Of a stretch of 64,000 nucleotides of DNA, positions 44,779 through 64,000 are shown in pieces. This DNA comes from Symbiodinium natans. Its lineage: Eukaryota; Sar; Dinophyceae; Suessiales; Symbiodiniaceae. The position numbers were made by a program, and so were the translations under genes. The notes beneath the pieces were generated by a model. That model saw only the letters and a list, made by a program, of their open reading frames with translations. It was not told where the DNA came from and ran no database searches. The DNA lies in assembly GCA_905221605.1 (NCBI GenBank), contig CAJNDS010000335.1, positions 604,703 through 668,702 of the forward strand, read 5' to 3'. Within the stretch, counting starts at the first letter, position 1. Each line of letters starts with the position of its first letter.

Positions 44779-45764
44779 CCGTGTGTATCAATACAAGCCA
44801 AGCAAAAAGCACTGCGCATACAGCATACAGACATCTACCAACGATATCATGTGTAATGCTTTAGCATCAAGAACATATATGCAGTATATGTTATGTACAT
44901 CCAAGCATGACAATGTTTCATGGCAAACTGAATGCCTGCAGCAGGTGGCTTGTCTAATAGTACAAGTTGGAACGTGTAGTCTAATGCACATGCAGACATG
45001 TACGTATACAGATCTATGATGTATGTATATATATATATATATATATATATTGTTATATTGTTATATTGTTATATTGTAAAGACATACATACATATATATA
45101 ATGTAACGTAATAATCGAAAATAAACATAGAAATAAGCAAAATAAAAAAAAACGTTAAACAAAGCTAAGTAAAAAAAACAACAACAAATAACATCAAATA
45201 AAATAAAATAAAATGACATAAAATGACATGTGCATTAGTGTAACGTTAACCCAGTATAACAGAGCATAATATAACACAACATGATGTAATGTAATGTGTA
45301 AATATGTGTATATGTGAATGTTTGCATATGTGTATGTTGCGCAAGCGTCTGGTTGTAAGTAAACTTATGCACATGTGTCATGTGTGTTATACAAAGTACT
45401 ACATGATTTGCGGTAATTGTAGTATGTTTAGTTCACATGTGTATGATTATATGTGTTATCTAAAGCAGTACATGAGTTGCCATGGTTGCAACATGTTTAG
45501 TTGAACACATTATGCATATGTTGAGATTATCATATTGAAAGTAATAACATTATAATAAATAGCTGCATTAAGATAACAAAAAAAAACAAAACAAAATGAT
45601 TCGGACCCATATAATTTTTAGTCATATTGCTAAAAATATAAATAATTAAATTATGAAATTTAAAACATGTATCAAAGCCTTAAGAACCTGAATATATAAC
45701 ATACTTATTTTTTCAAACCTCAAGCATTCATCCCAACCTGATACCAGTACTCGACCCCGAGGAC
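44779..45764. other. AT-rich spacer of the transposon
   Basis: Upstream of the 267-residue gene and so the likely place of its promoter. It contains (AT)n at 45030-45051 followed by four ttatattg repeats, then A-rich DNA with atgtgtatatgtg-like stretches. No credible coding frame was seen. Confidence 0.7.
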
Positions 45765-46550
45765 TCCAGCACTCTGATGACTCCAATCCTCAGACCCATC
45801 TTCAGGGCTCCAGTCCTCAGCACCCTCCCCTGTCAGGACTCCAGTCCTCAGGGCCCCCCTAGCCCAAGTACTCAGTCCTCAGGCCATCCGAGCCTGAGGA
45901 CTCCAGTCCTCAGGCCATCCGAGCCTGAGGACTCCAGTCCTCAGACCCCCCCAGCCTGAGGACTCCACTTCTCAGGCCATCCGAGCCTGAGGACTCCAGT
46001 CCTCAGACCCCCCCCCCCCCCCCCCCCAGCCTGAGGACTCCAGTCCTCAGGCCATCCGACCCTGAGGACTCCAGTCCTCAGACCTCCCCCAGCCTGAGGA
46101 CTCCAGTCCTCAGGCCATCCGAGCCTGACAACTCAGTCCTCAGACCCCCCCCAGCCTGAGGACTCCAGTCCTCAGGACCCCCCCGACCTGAGGACTCCAG
46201 TCCTCAGGTCCCTCCGGGCCTGAGGACTCCAGTCCTCAGACAACACCTTCCTCAGGACTCCAGTCCTCAGGCCCTCCTCAGGCCACCCCCTCCTCAGGAC
46301 TGCAGACCTCAGGCCCCCCAAGCCTGAGGACTCCAGTCCTCAGGCCCCACCCCAGCCTGAAGACTCCAGTCCTCAGGCTACCCCCCTCCTCAGGACTCCA
46401 GTCCTAAGCCACCCACCCTAAGAACTCCAGTCCTCAGGCCCCCAGCCCTGAGACCCCCCAACCCTGAGGACTCCAGTCCTCAGGCCCCCCAACCCTAAGG
46501 ACTCCAGTCCTCAGTATGAACAATGGTAAACTGAAGACTCAAGTCCTCAA
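45765..46550. repeat. Palindromic CTGAGGACT minisatellite inside the transposon
   Basis: About 20-25 degenerate copies of a roughly 31-35 bp unit whose heart is ctgaggactccagtcctcag, a perfect 9-bp inverted repeat around cc. Spacers between palindromes are C-rich (ccatccgagc, ccccccagc and similar), with one run of about 20 C at 46008-46027. The array lies between genes d and b in otherwise AT-rich non-coding DNA. One copy contains tcctcaggactg (46291-46302), identical to the core of the right inverted repeat. Confidence 0.95.
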
Positions 46551-47209
46551 CAATATCAATATTAACAACACATATTTGTATGTATATATATATATATAGT
46601 TTATTATATTGTGGTATTGCGATAATATCAATATGTACAATGCATATCATCCAACATGTAAAGCACACACGTAGCGAACACAGCGTGCCTGAGATAGAAT
46701 CACCTCAGATATTTCTCATGAGATTTTCATAACACTCATGTTTCACGACTCTGAAATGTAGCTCACATGCACAACAAACAACGAAACAGCAATATAGCTG
46801 ACGTATGTCTGTATGTATATCTGAAGTGCAGCCAAGTCACTGTTGTGTATCTGAAGTGCAGCCAAGTCACTGTTGCATATAGATTGGTTCAGCCTCAGAC
46901 GTCAGCGTGTAGGTCAGTGCATTCCATAATCAGTGCCGCACTACAAGCAAGCGATGCAGTAGCTGGTCGTTAGCGCTTTTTCCACGTGTGTCACGCAAGG
47001 TCTCTGAAATTCCCAAAACATTATCATCTCACCTGAGATCAGAGATCATTCAATCACACGTCTATTTGAAATATGTGTTTGTCCACTGTATGAACAATAA
47101 ACGATGCTGCCAAGACTCTGTGTATCATTCATATCCATGAACCACCAGCCCCTGATGCTGCTGCTCACCATCAGTCACTGTCGGAGCCTTAATTCAACAT
47201 TCTGACATT
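46551..47209. other. Non-coding spacer with a short direct repeat
   Basis: AT-rich. The 30-base sequence beginning atctgaagtgcagccaagtc is present twice in tandem (near 46820-46875). It includes a (TA)n tract near 46585. No gene was supported. Confidence 0.7.
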
Positions 47210-48322
47210 AGTCTAAACAGCAACAACATAACATGTATTTTTGCTGTCTCGTAGCTCTTGCAATTCGGACGGCTTTTGCTTCTACATCGGCGATTCGGTG
47301 CAGCAGATCGCGATGGCACCTGTCATTTGTTAACATGTTGACAATTTGTTAACGACATGAGTACACAGCGACAGAAAGCCTTCAAGTGCAAAGCGCCTTC
47401 GACTCACGACGCCTTTCCTTTCTTGTCATCTCTTCTTGGATCTGATGCATGCATATAAGTGAAAGCAAAATGTCCAATGGCTACCTGTGACAGCATGCCA
47501 AAGCTAAGTGCCTCTTTGTCGATCTGGTTGACCATATTTACGAGGTACTCGTCGACGGGCTCGCTAGAGCTTGAGCTAGATTCGGATTTTTCTTTCGCCT
47601 CTAGTTAACAGCAGAACATAACACAACGCACACACATGTCACACGTGTACAGTCTTATTTTTCGTCCTGATCATTCTCCTTGTTGATGCTTTGCCGGGCG
47701 GTGGCCCGCGGTTGGCGACTCGATGTGCTTCCACCCTTACCAACATGCATGTCTGTCATGAGTAAATGTAATCAGTATTAACTGTTGGTGCCTCAATGTG
47801 CTTGCCCTTCGGCTTGCTGCTGCTTGCCTTTTTGTCACCATCCTGAACAGATATCAATATAAGCTGAAAGATTATCTAGCGATATAAGCGTGGCAGAACC
47901 GGCACCTGGCTCGGACACTTACGTCTCCGACCTTGTGTGGTCTCCTGCAAAAAAAAAACTAGCAATAGACTTGCGTGACGATGAATGATGCACACTCAAG
48001 AATCTTATGGTCCTTAGCAGTTGTGGACGGCGTCTGTCTAGATGGGGTCGACTTTGGCCGTGCCTTAGGCTTCGGCGCCTGCTTCGGCTTTGGGGATGGC
48101 TTCGCCTTCGAAGGCTTTGCTGGCGCCTTTGGTCTTGATTTTGCCTTGGGTGCCTGACGTAATGAAGTGTAAACTCAAACTCACAACTAAACTGCTGCAA
48201 CACAAACAGTAACGTGAACACAGCGGTGACTGAATAAGCATTGACTTCACATCACAACCCGCCGATGCGCCTTCTTTGGTGTGATCGTCTCCGTATTTGG
48301 CATCTCCTGCGCACAAACACAC
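47210..48322 (-). CDS. Basic histone-H1-like small protein, split into many short exons (tentative)
   Basis: A run of short coding-like pieces on the minus strand: 48315-48255 (MPNTETITPKKAHRR), 48157-47985 (a Lys/Pro/Ala-rich segment with SPKPKQAPKPKARPKS), 47845-47775, 47740-47655 (Ser/Arg-rich, ends at a stop in this frame), 47600-47505 (a Ser run, then DEYLVNMVNQIDKEALSFG), 47450-47405 (IQEEMTRKERRR) and 47320-47210 (an Arg/Ala amphipathic helix, then a stop). The order and joining of pieces are my guess, and there may be two genes. The basic segment resembles the tails of linker histones or AT-hook-like proteins, so DNA binding is a reasonable inference. It follows gene b by under 100 bp. 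Confidence 0.4.
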
Positions 48323-48378
48323 CAGACTGGCTACATAAACAGCATGTAAACTCTAGTGGCACACAGTACGCTGTCCAC

Positions 48379-49994
48379 CTAAACGCATCCTAATCCGAAG
48401 CTGTCCTCATTCTGTGAATCATCAGGCGATGCTGACGAGTGTGCAGACTCACTCGCCGCTCCACCGTCCACTTCGATTATCTCTGGCTTAGGCGCAGCTT
48501 CACCTGCACCAGACTCTGACGACGACGAAGAATCTGACTCTGTTGGCGATTCTTCCTTGGTTGCCGCCACGGCAGGTGTTTCACTTGCCTTCCCTGCGTC
48601 TGCTGGTGCATCAGATGCAGCTGCAGGCAATGTGGCATTCTTCCCATCCAGGGCCGGTGAGTCTACTGTCGCAAATCGAGGTGGTTCCAACAGTGGCTCT
48701 GGCTTAGCCGGTTCACCGAGAGTCATGCAGGAGACTGCATTCTCCTGTCGAATATTGTGACGTGTCAACGAATACTGCTGCGGGGTGCGATGCTGCTGCG
48801 GCGTCCCTATCACTTGCTGGACAATCTCCTGCTCAGCTCGCGCAGCGGCCTCTTTTCTTTGTTCCTCCCAAAACCACTCCTGCGCAACACGAAGACCTTG
48901 TGCGTGTACTGCTCTGTGACCCTGCGACCTCGCTTCCGCTGCTCGCCTGTGCGCCGGGCTGAAACTATCCAGTGTTGGGATAGCTTGTTTCGCCGCCTCA
49001 GCTTCTCGTCGAAGTCGCTCGTCTTCCTGTTGAGCTGATCGTGCCTGAGCTTCCTGCAGCCGCTGAGCTTCTAGAGCGTGAGTTTCCTGCAGTTTCTGAG
49101 CTTCTCGAAACTGAGCTTCGAGCAGTCGCTGAGCTGCTAAAGCCGCTTCCTGCTGTCGCTGAACGATTAGAGCCGCCTGAGCTTCACGTTGTCGCTGAGC
49201 CTGAGCTTCATGTTGTCGCTGAGCCTCCAGAGCCTGCGCTGCTGCAATCTGTTGAGCTTCTTCTTCTTTCAGTCTTCGTGCTTCAGCCGCTGCAGCCGCA
49301 GCCTCCGCAGCCGCAGCCTCAGCAGCTGCCGCTGCCGCTTTCTGTGCATCAAACACTGCTTTTGCCTCGAGCACGTGTGGCGCAATCGTTGGCTTTACTG
49401 GCGGTGATGCCGACGAGTACGACAAGCCTGAATCGCCGGGGGGTCAGGCGGTGGCGGGCCAGGCGGCGGGCCGGGCGGCGGCCCCAGCTGCGACGGTGGA
49501 CTTGGTGGAAAAGGCCACGGCCACAGAAGTCCTTGCGTTGGACATTGGCTGTTCATCATCCATGAGTGCGGCAGCATGGGTGGAATCGTTGGACAAAAAT
49601 GGCCTGGCTGTGGAAGAGGCACTCCAGGCATGCCTGCCCATGGTCCTTGCGCTGGCTGCGAGCTAGCTCCTGGCGGCGGCCTTACCGGAAGTGGTGGTGG
49701 CGGCGGTGTCCATTTGGGTTGCCTTTTCGGCGGCGGTACCACTCGTGGGGTATGCTGGCGGTGCGAAGCTACTTGTGGAGCATCATGATCACAGCCATCA
49801 TAAGAGCTCTTCTTTGGTGGCTGTGGTGGTGCACATTTGCTGCCAAGAAAGAGCTTGTCGGAATTGTCGTCGTTGCCGCTGAGGCCGGATGCATCCGAGG
49901 TACGCACATCAGTGCCACTGCTAGTGGACGCGTCGGTCGAATGAGGCGGCGGCGGTGGCGGTGGCGGCGGTTGCGAAGCCATTGTTGCACGCAA
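48379..49994 (-). CDS. Proline-rich, coiled-coil protein of unknown function (apparent frameshift)
   Basis: Two overlapping frames read as one protein of about 550 residues. The first (49994 to about 49440) begins MRATMASQ, follows with nine prolines and ends in Pro/Gly repeats. The second (49425-48379) starts SYSSASPPVKPT, has an Ala-rich Gln/Glu/Arg coiled coil of about 150 residues, then Ser/Glu/Asp acidic stretches and a stop. The frames differ by one register at a run of six C on the coding strand (near 49437-49443); one base more there would join them, so this is either a sequence error or a real mutation. No enzyme motif is visible. Proline-rich plus coiled-coil design suggests a scaffold or DNA-associated protein. 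The long plus-strand frame opposite it is a codon-bias shadow. Confidence 0.6.
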
Positions 49995-57986
<7,992 letters not shown>

Positions 57987-58565
57987 AGTTTAACAGCAAC
58001 ATACAATCATCATGACTACAAAAATATGCTCTGCATGCCATCTGAAACTCATATCGAATCGGATCAAGACACTACATCATTGACAAATTGGCTGCGGCTT
58101 CCACAAAACAAACATGCAGACACACCGAGCAAGCAGTAAACATGACCGTGCCTTGTCGTGACATGAACTACACTCACAGTCGAAAACAAGCATTCGCATT
58201 GTCGCAACAGCTGGTTTACATGCATGCTACAGACCATGGCATATATGAATGCATGTCCACACAACTGTAAAACACCTTCTCCGAATGTGAAAACTTAATG
58301 TTTTTAAACTGACATAGTTTTAAACACTATGTAGCTGCCCATGTAAAATAACATTGTTTCCATCCCAAACTGCCCACACCACACATGTACACACTCCAAA
58401 AACATTGTATTTTAATGTTTGTATTTCTTAAAAACACATGTTCCGGTTGTCAGAACACTGTGATTTTCAATCCCGCCCCCAACAACTGTTCTATTTCTGT
58501 GCTCCCGTATTTGTTATGCTTGCCCAAGCCGCCCTTTCATTCTATTGCGTCTGGTATCTGTGATA
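57987..58565. other. Right subterminal non-coding region, likely transposase promoter
   Basis: Sits between the right inverted repeat and the first clear exon of the candidate transposase. Short minus-strand frames (58264-58064) may include a first exon with the start codon, but none is convincing. Confidence 0.5.
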
Positions 58566-58650
58566 TATGAAAACCAATATCCTCAGGACTGTCCCCCGTG
58601 CATAGTCCTGACCTTATCTGGAACCTACCAACCAACCCAACGGACATCAT
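58566..58650 (-). repeat. Right terminal inverted repeat
   Basis: Reverse-complement partner of 32988-33072. It contains tcctcaggactg at 58580-58591. Alignment to the left end needs no gap over 85 bp. It lies upstream of the candidate transposase gene, so the promoter of that gene may be near or inside it. Confidence 0.8.
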
Positions 58651-58660
58651 CATCCAAAAC
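58651..58660. repeat. Right target-site duplication of the giant transposon
   Basis: Second copy of catccaaaac. Telomere-like DNA (aaaccctaaaccctg and similar) resumes immediately after it. Confidence 0.75.
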
Positions 58661-60437
58661 CCAAAACCCTAAACCCTGAACTCTAAACCCCAAACCCTAA
58701 ACACTAAACCTTAAACCCACCGCTCCATCTCAAGCAAAGGTGCCGCTGGAGCATCCGCAGCAACCGCTTCGCGGTCCATGCGCGCAAAGTTTTAAAGCCA
58801 GCCCCCAAGCCCTGCCCACCACTTAATAAGGTTTAGGGTTCAGGGTTCAGGGTTTAGGGTTTAGGGTTTAGGGTTTGGGGTTTAGGGTTTAGGGTTTAGG
58901 GTTTAGGGTTTAGGGTTAGGGTTTGGGGAGGGGCGTGGATGGGGAGCGGCAGAGGTTTAGGATTTTGTGGTTTAGAGCTCAAGGCTGTAAGCCCACACAC
59001 ACGGGACTAGACGGACGTGCCTCCCACATCACTCAACCATAAGCCCGCAACCGAAAATCCTGAACTGCAGGGCCCCTGAACTCTATAACCCTGAACCCTG
59101 AACCCTAAACCCTAAACCCTAAACCCTATGCCTATACCCGACAAGCCCCCAAAGCCTCCCCTACAAGCTTCTATCAATTGGGAAGACAGGCGGCGGCGAG
59201 CGCTTCCCGGGTTCAAGGTTGAGGGTTTAGGGTTTAGAACCCTAGGGTTTAGGGTTTAGGGTTTAGGGTTTCGGGTTTAGGGTTTAGGGTTTAGGGCTTA
59301 GGGTTTAGGGCTTAGGGTTTCGGGTTTCGGGTTTCGGGTTTCGGGTTTCAGGTTCGGGCAACCCCCTAAACCCTGAAGTCTAAGCTCTACACCCTGCATT
59401 CCTAGATCCTAAGGCCCTAAGGGGCCTTCGGGTCTAGGGTTCCAAGTATGGGCCCCTAAGTTGGGCCCATTGTTATGTAGATAATGATACGGGCCAATAC
59501 TTCGCATCCCTATAAACAATGCTACGGGCTACGGGACCATCCTAAGGGCCCATGGTTCCAACCTTCTCTTGGGGGTTTTCGGCAGCAGGGCTTAGGGCTT
59601 AGGGCTGAGTGTTCAGGGTGTTGGCGTTCTGGGTCTCCGGAGAACACTGCAGCTGAAAGGGGCTCGGGGTTTAGGATTTGGGGTGGTTTGGAGGGGGGGG
59701 GGGTCAGCATTGCTCGCTTTTTTGATTGAGCTGCTTTTTGTTTTCAAGTGTTTCCACTGCATGCTTCGGGCTCTTGGAGTTTTGGGAGGTTCATACACGC
59801 GAAACCCCAAGCCCGCAAAAAGGAAAGAAAACACACTAAACCGAAAGTATGGGTCTGAGAGCTCGGAAGGTGTGGTATGTTTCGAGACCCTGGTGGCGGA
59901 ACTGGGGGAGCAGGAGAGTTTGGGGATTACGGTCCATAGGGGTGTGCAGGGTCTAGAGAGTTCCCCTAAACTCAAAACCCTAAACCCTAAGTTTAGGGTC
60001 CTATGGTTCAGGGTTGCTAGGATAGGGCACGGGACTTTGGAACCTATATAAACCCCCCCAACCCTCCAACCTAAGCTCCAAAACCCGAAACTCCTAAACC
60101 CCAAACCACCCAAAACCCCAAGCCCGGAAACCCAAATCCCCCAAAACCCCACACCTTAAACCCTAAACTCTAAACCCCAAAACTCCGAGCCCTGAACCCC
60201 GAAACCTTTATTAACCCTCACCCTACACGCTACACCCTAAACCCGAAACCACCCTAAACCCGAAACCCTAAACCCTACACCCGAAACCCTCAACCCTCAA
60301 CCCCAGACCCTGAGCTGGAACAGCACAATGGGTCGCCACCTCTGAAGCGACAAACTGGCGTTCTCGTCGCAGCCCTCCGGGGCGACAGCGTCGCAGGGCG
60401 AAGGGGTGTAGGGGGTTTAGGGTTCAGGGTTTGGGGT

Positions 60438-60525
<88 letters not shown>

Positions 60526-61120
60526 GATTTAGGGCTTAGGGCTTCGAATCTAGCGCCCAGGGTTTCAAGGTGCGCGGCTGCAGGATTTTAGGATCGGAGC
60601 TTTTGTTCTAGGATGGCTCTTGAAACCCTCTGAAATAATATTCCTGAGTATGATCCTCCGAAATCCAATAAGGGAAGATAGGCAATGTCCCAAGGGCCTA
60701 CCTAAGCCCTAAACCCTAAACCCTAAACCCTAAACCCTAAACCCTAAACCCTAAACCCTAAACCCTAAACCCTAACAGGGTTTTAGGGCTTGGGCGGCTT
60801 AGGGTTTAGGAGGGCTGGACTAGCTTGCCCAGGCAAGGTACCTTACACAAGGCTTCTAGAAGCAGTATGCACCCCAGGGCTTGAGGATCAGGGTTTAGGG
60901 TTCAGGGTTCAGGGTTCAGGGTTTAGGGTTTAGGGTTTAGGGTGTTGGGTTTAGGGTTTAGGGTTTAGGGTTTAGGGTTTAGGGTTAGGGTTTAGGGTTT
61001 AGGGTTTAGGGTTTAGGGTTTAGGGTTTAGGGTTTAGGGTTCCTTATGCTGCCATATGGGGATCTTTACAAAGGGCCCCCAAAATTCAAGAGTACCGCCT
61101 TAACGGTGCAAGGTAGAGCA
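58661..61120. repeat. TTTAGGG/CCCTAAA mosaic block right of the transposon
   Basis: Minus text 58661-58715; plus array 58840-58925; minus 59097-59125; plus 59225-59345 with TTTCGGG variants; degenerate text 60060-60310; a TTGAGGG array 60431-60530; pure minus array 60710-60772; plus array 60900-61040. Frames at 59613-60152 are repeat-derived or unsupported. Confidence 0.85.
60431..60530. repeat. Pure TTGAGGG variant array
   Basis: About 14 perfect copies of the variant unit. A second pure array of the same variant is at 63475-63586. Confidence 0.97.
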
Positions 61121-61287
61121 CCTTCAGGTTCAGGGTCCTTATGACCCAAGTATATCTGTACTTATAAGCCACTTATACGCCCTTTAGGTGCCCCAATATG
61201 GTTTTCATTGGGTTAGACATGCAGTAACCCTAAACCCTAAACCCTAAACCCCTAGTTGGGCTCTTAAGTACCATGAACCTCCAAGTA
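61121..61287. repeat. Family A element interrupted by a CCCTAAA array
   Basis: Diverged left end (ccttcaggttcagggtcctt), body with ccaatatggttt, then gcagta followed by a CCCTAAA array (61226-61251), then tagttggg and the end agtaccatgaacctccaagt. The copy at 26854 has gcagtgatagttgg with no array. Confidence 0.8.
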
Positions 61288-61289
61288 GG

Positions 61290-61356
61290 GTTTTGGCCGC
61301 GGGGTTGCGCCAACCTCGCCATCCGCAGAAATCATCTGCACCTCGGCACCGCATCC
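61290..61356 (-). CDS. Exon-like spacer
   Basis: GCGAEVQMISADGEVGATPR on the minus strand after CCCTGGAG. The downstream boundary is not clear. Confidence 0.35.
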
Positions 61357-61980
61357 CTCCAGGGTTTAGGGTTTAGGGTTTAGAGTTTAGGGTTTAGGGC
61401 ACCTTAAACCCGAGTGGTCCCCCAAGAGACTCCAATAGCCCGAACTCAGAAAACTTGGGATCTGAGGTTTCGGGTTGAGGGTTTAGGGTTGTATTCTTCC
61501 CTAGAACAGATTGAGAGTTTAGGGTTTGGGGTCGCATTCATCCTTAGAACAGAAAGGGCCCCCACCCAATATGATTTCAGGACTGTTCCAACTATATTCC
61601 CTCAGGAAGGCTCAGGAATTTCAAGGCCTTGGAGTTATGGCTCTACCCTAACTAGGGTTGAGGCTTCGGGGTTCGAGGTTTCAGGTGTGACTTCTGCTAT
61701 GGGTTCCTATCCAAACTAGGGCTCAAATGAGTCTTCGATAAGAGTTCCTTGGGCTGTGTCTTGGGTTTAGGGTTTAGGGTTTAGGGTTTAGGGTTTAGGG
61801 TTTAGGGTTTAGGGTTTAGGGTTTAGGGTTTAGGGTTTAGGGTTTAGGGTTTAGGGTTTAGGTTTTCGGGTTTGGGGTTGCTGGAGTGGGGCGGACCCTT
61901 ACCCCAAAGCCAGAGCAAACCGAAAACTCCTGACGCCTGCCCTGCCTTTGTGGGATCAGGGCTCAGGGCTGGGGGTTTAG
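61357..61980. repeat. TTTAGGG mosaic block
   Basis: Short arrays at 61360-61400, unique spacer to 61755 (the 101-residue plus frame is not convincing), and a long pure plus array 61764-61865. Confidence 0.8.
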
Positions 61981-62096
61981 GGATGAAGTCTGAGCCATCA
62001 AGCGAGTTTGTCAGCCTGACTGTCTTCGGGCCGGGCGCTAGCTACAGGCGGCACCTCGCTGCAATTGCAGCGTTTTCGCAGACTCAACTCCAAAAC
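61981..62096 (+). CDS. Exon-like spacer
   Basis: The frame includes SSEFVSLTVFGPGASYRRHL then AAIAAFSQTQLQ. It begins after GGGTTTAG. No GT donor is visible before the next array; the end is uncertain. Confidence 0.45.
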
Positions 62097-62742
62097 CTAA
62101 TTACACCCTGCACCCTACCCTGAAACCCTGAAACCCTAAACCCTAAACCCTAAACCCTCAAAGGTTCAGCGTGCAGGGCTTCGTGTGCAGGCTTTAGGGT
62201 TCATGCCTTTCGTTAAGTCCTGCTTGCGCCGCCTCCGTAAGGGTGATAGGAATGCCCCCCGAAGTTGAAGGGTACATTAGGGTTTAGGCTTTAGGGTTTA
62301 AGGTTTAGGGTTTAGGGTTTAGGGTCTAGGGTTTGGGGTTTAGGGTTTAGGGTTCAGGGTTTGGGGCGGAATTCTAGGTTTGGAGTGTTTTAGGGTTTCT
62401 TGGCTTTGGGGTAGTTAGAGATGAGAACCCCTAAATGTAAACCTGTGAGAGAAATCGCAAACACCTGAACCCTAAGCCCTAAACTCTAAACCCTAAGCGC
62501 TAAGCCCTAAGCCCTAAGCCCTAAACCCTAAACCCTAAACCCTAAGCCCTAAACTCTAAACCCTAAGCACTAAGCCCTAAGCCCTAAGCCCTAAACCCTA
62601 AACCCTAAACCGTAAACCCTAAAGCCTAAACCCTAAACCCTAAGCCCTAAACCCTAAACCCTAAACCCTAAGCCCTAAGCCCTAAACCCTAAACCCTAAA
62701 CCCCAAACCCTAAACCCTAAACCCTAAACCCTAAACCCTGAG
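62097..62742. repeat. TTTAGGG/CCCTAAA mosaic block with higher-order repeat
   Basis: Plus array 62278-62365, then minus array 62468-62742 in which a block (ccctaagccctaaactctaa and following) is repeated as a unit of about 80 bp near 62470 and 62545. Confidence 0.9.
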
Positions 62743-62817
62743 CGACTCCCAGCTCGCCCGCCTGTGGCGATTTGCTGATCTTGTCGACCAGCTCATGCTG
62801 CGCAAGATGCAGCTTGG
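62743..62817 (+). CDS. Exon-like spacer with both splice sites
   Basis: SDSQLARLWRFADLVDQLML then RKMQLG. Acceptor CCCTGAG, donor CTTGG/gtttgg. It reads as an amphipathic helix; product unknown. Confidence 0.55.
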
Positions 62818-63737
<920 letters not shown>

Positions 63738-63827
63738 TCCTTGACATATTGAATACATTGCTCCGCCCCATCCGCAGATTGCGCGGGCTGCATGTGGATG
63801 TCACACACGCGGGGGAGGAGGGGTGGA
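63738..63827 (+). CDS. Exon-like spacer with canonical donor
   Basis: LDILNTLLRPIRRLRGLHVD then VTHAGEEGW. Acceptor ATGTCAG, donor TGGA/gtgagccc. Product unknown. Confidence 0.5.
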
Positions 63828-64000
63828 GTGAGCCCTAAACGGTGAAGCCCCCAAACCCTAAACCCTTGTTCAGGGCTTAGTTGGAAATTAGATGGTCTTT
63901 CTCCTTCCTCCCTTCCCCCCCACCACCCCTACACCGTAAACCTTAACAACACCCTAAACCCTAACCGGGTGATGAGTCGGGTTTAGGGTTTGGGGTTTAG
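63828..64000. other. Window end, mosaic DNA
   Basis: Short CCCTAAA and TTTAGGG pieces with C-rich spacer. Nothing else was seen. Confidence 0.7.

Noticed and set aside
49041-49565. 174-residue plus-strand Leu/Pro/Glu-rich frame
   Set aside because: Antisense shadow of the Gln/Ala/Glu coiled-coil coding sequence.

Overview
Nuclear DNA of a microbial eukaryote, most likely an alga and probably a dinoflagellate. The evidence is the huge load of TTTAGGG-type repeats, short exons with spliceosomal boundaries (GT donors plus a few apparent GC or GA donors), and, from memory only, the resemblance of one encoded protein to an uncharacterised family expanded in dinoflagellate genomes. A TTTAGGG-telomere green alga such as a Pyramimonadales species is the main alternative. 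No rRNA, tRNA, CRISPR, plasmid or bacterial feature was recognised.

Region 1 (1-32,977) and region 3 (58,661-64,000) are one kind of sequence: blocks of TTTAGGG or CCCTAAA, often switching orientation from one block to the next, separated by about 50-300 bp of other DNA. It is not a chromosome end, because both orientations occur throughout. Many spacers hold a short open frame whose ends meet AG and GT (sometimes GC or GA) exactly where the repeat array starts. I read these as small exons of split genes whose introns are built from, or bordered by, telomere-like arrays. Exon-like pieces are mostly on the minus strand at 2-32 kb and mostly on the plus strand at 61-64 kb. No product could be named. 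The same DNA carries two families of short palindromic elements, tandem repeats and long homopolymers. Chance open frames are common at this length, so each piece is weak alone and the recurring pattern is the argument.

Region 2 (32,988-58,650) is different: almost no TTTAGGG, longer open frames, and essentially all credible genes on the minus strand. It is bounded by imperfect terminal inverted repeats of about 85 bp that align without gaps, and by a 10-11 bp direct repeat (catccaaaac) immediately outside both ends. I call this a 25.66-kb terminal-inverted-repeat DNA transposon inserted into the telomere-repeat mosaic.

In order of its transcription the element carries: (a) a 7-kb multi-exon gene with a coiled coil, spaced acidic motifs and a C-terminal zinc finger, the candidate transposase; (b) a proline-rich, coiled-coil protein; (c) a small split gene for a basic, histone-H1-like protein; (d) a 267-residue Lys/Thr-rich nuclear-type protein; (e) a cytosine-C5 DNA methyltransferase with recognisable motifs; (f) a 6-kb multi-exon gene of unknown function with a nuclear localisation signal. 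The set suggests an element that moves itself and also marks or packages DNA. Between genes d and b lies a 0.8-kb minisatellite whose palindromic unit shares its core with the transposon ends. Exon boundaries are hand-derived and approximate.
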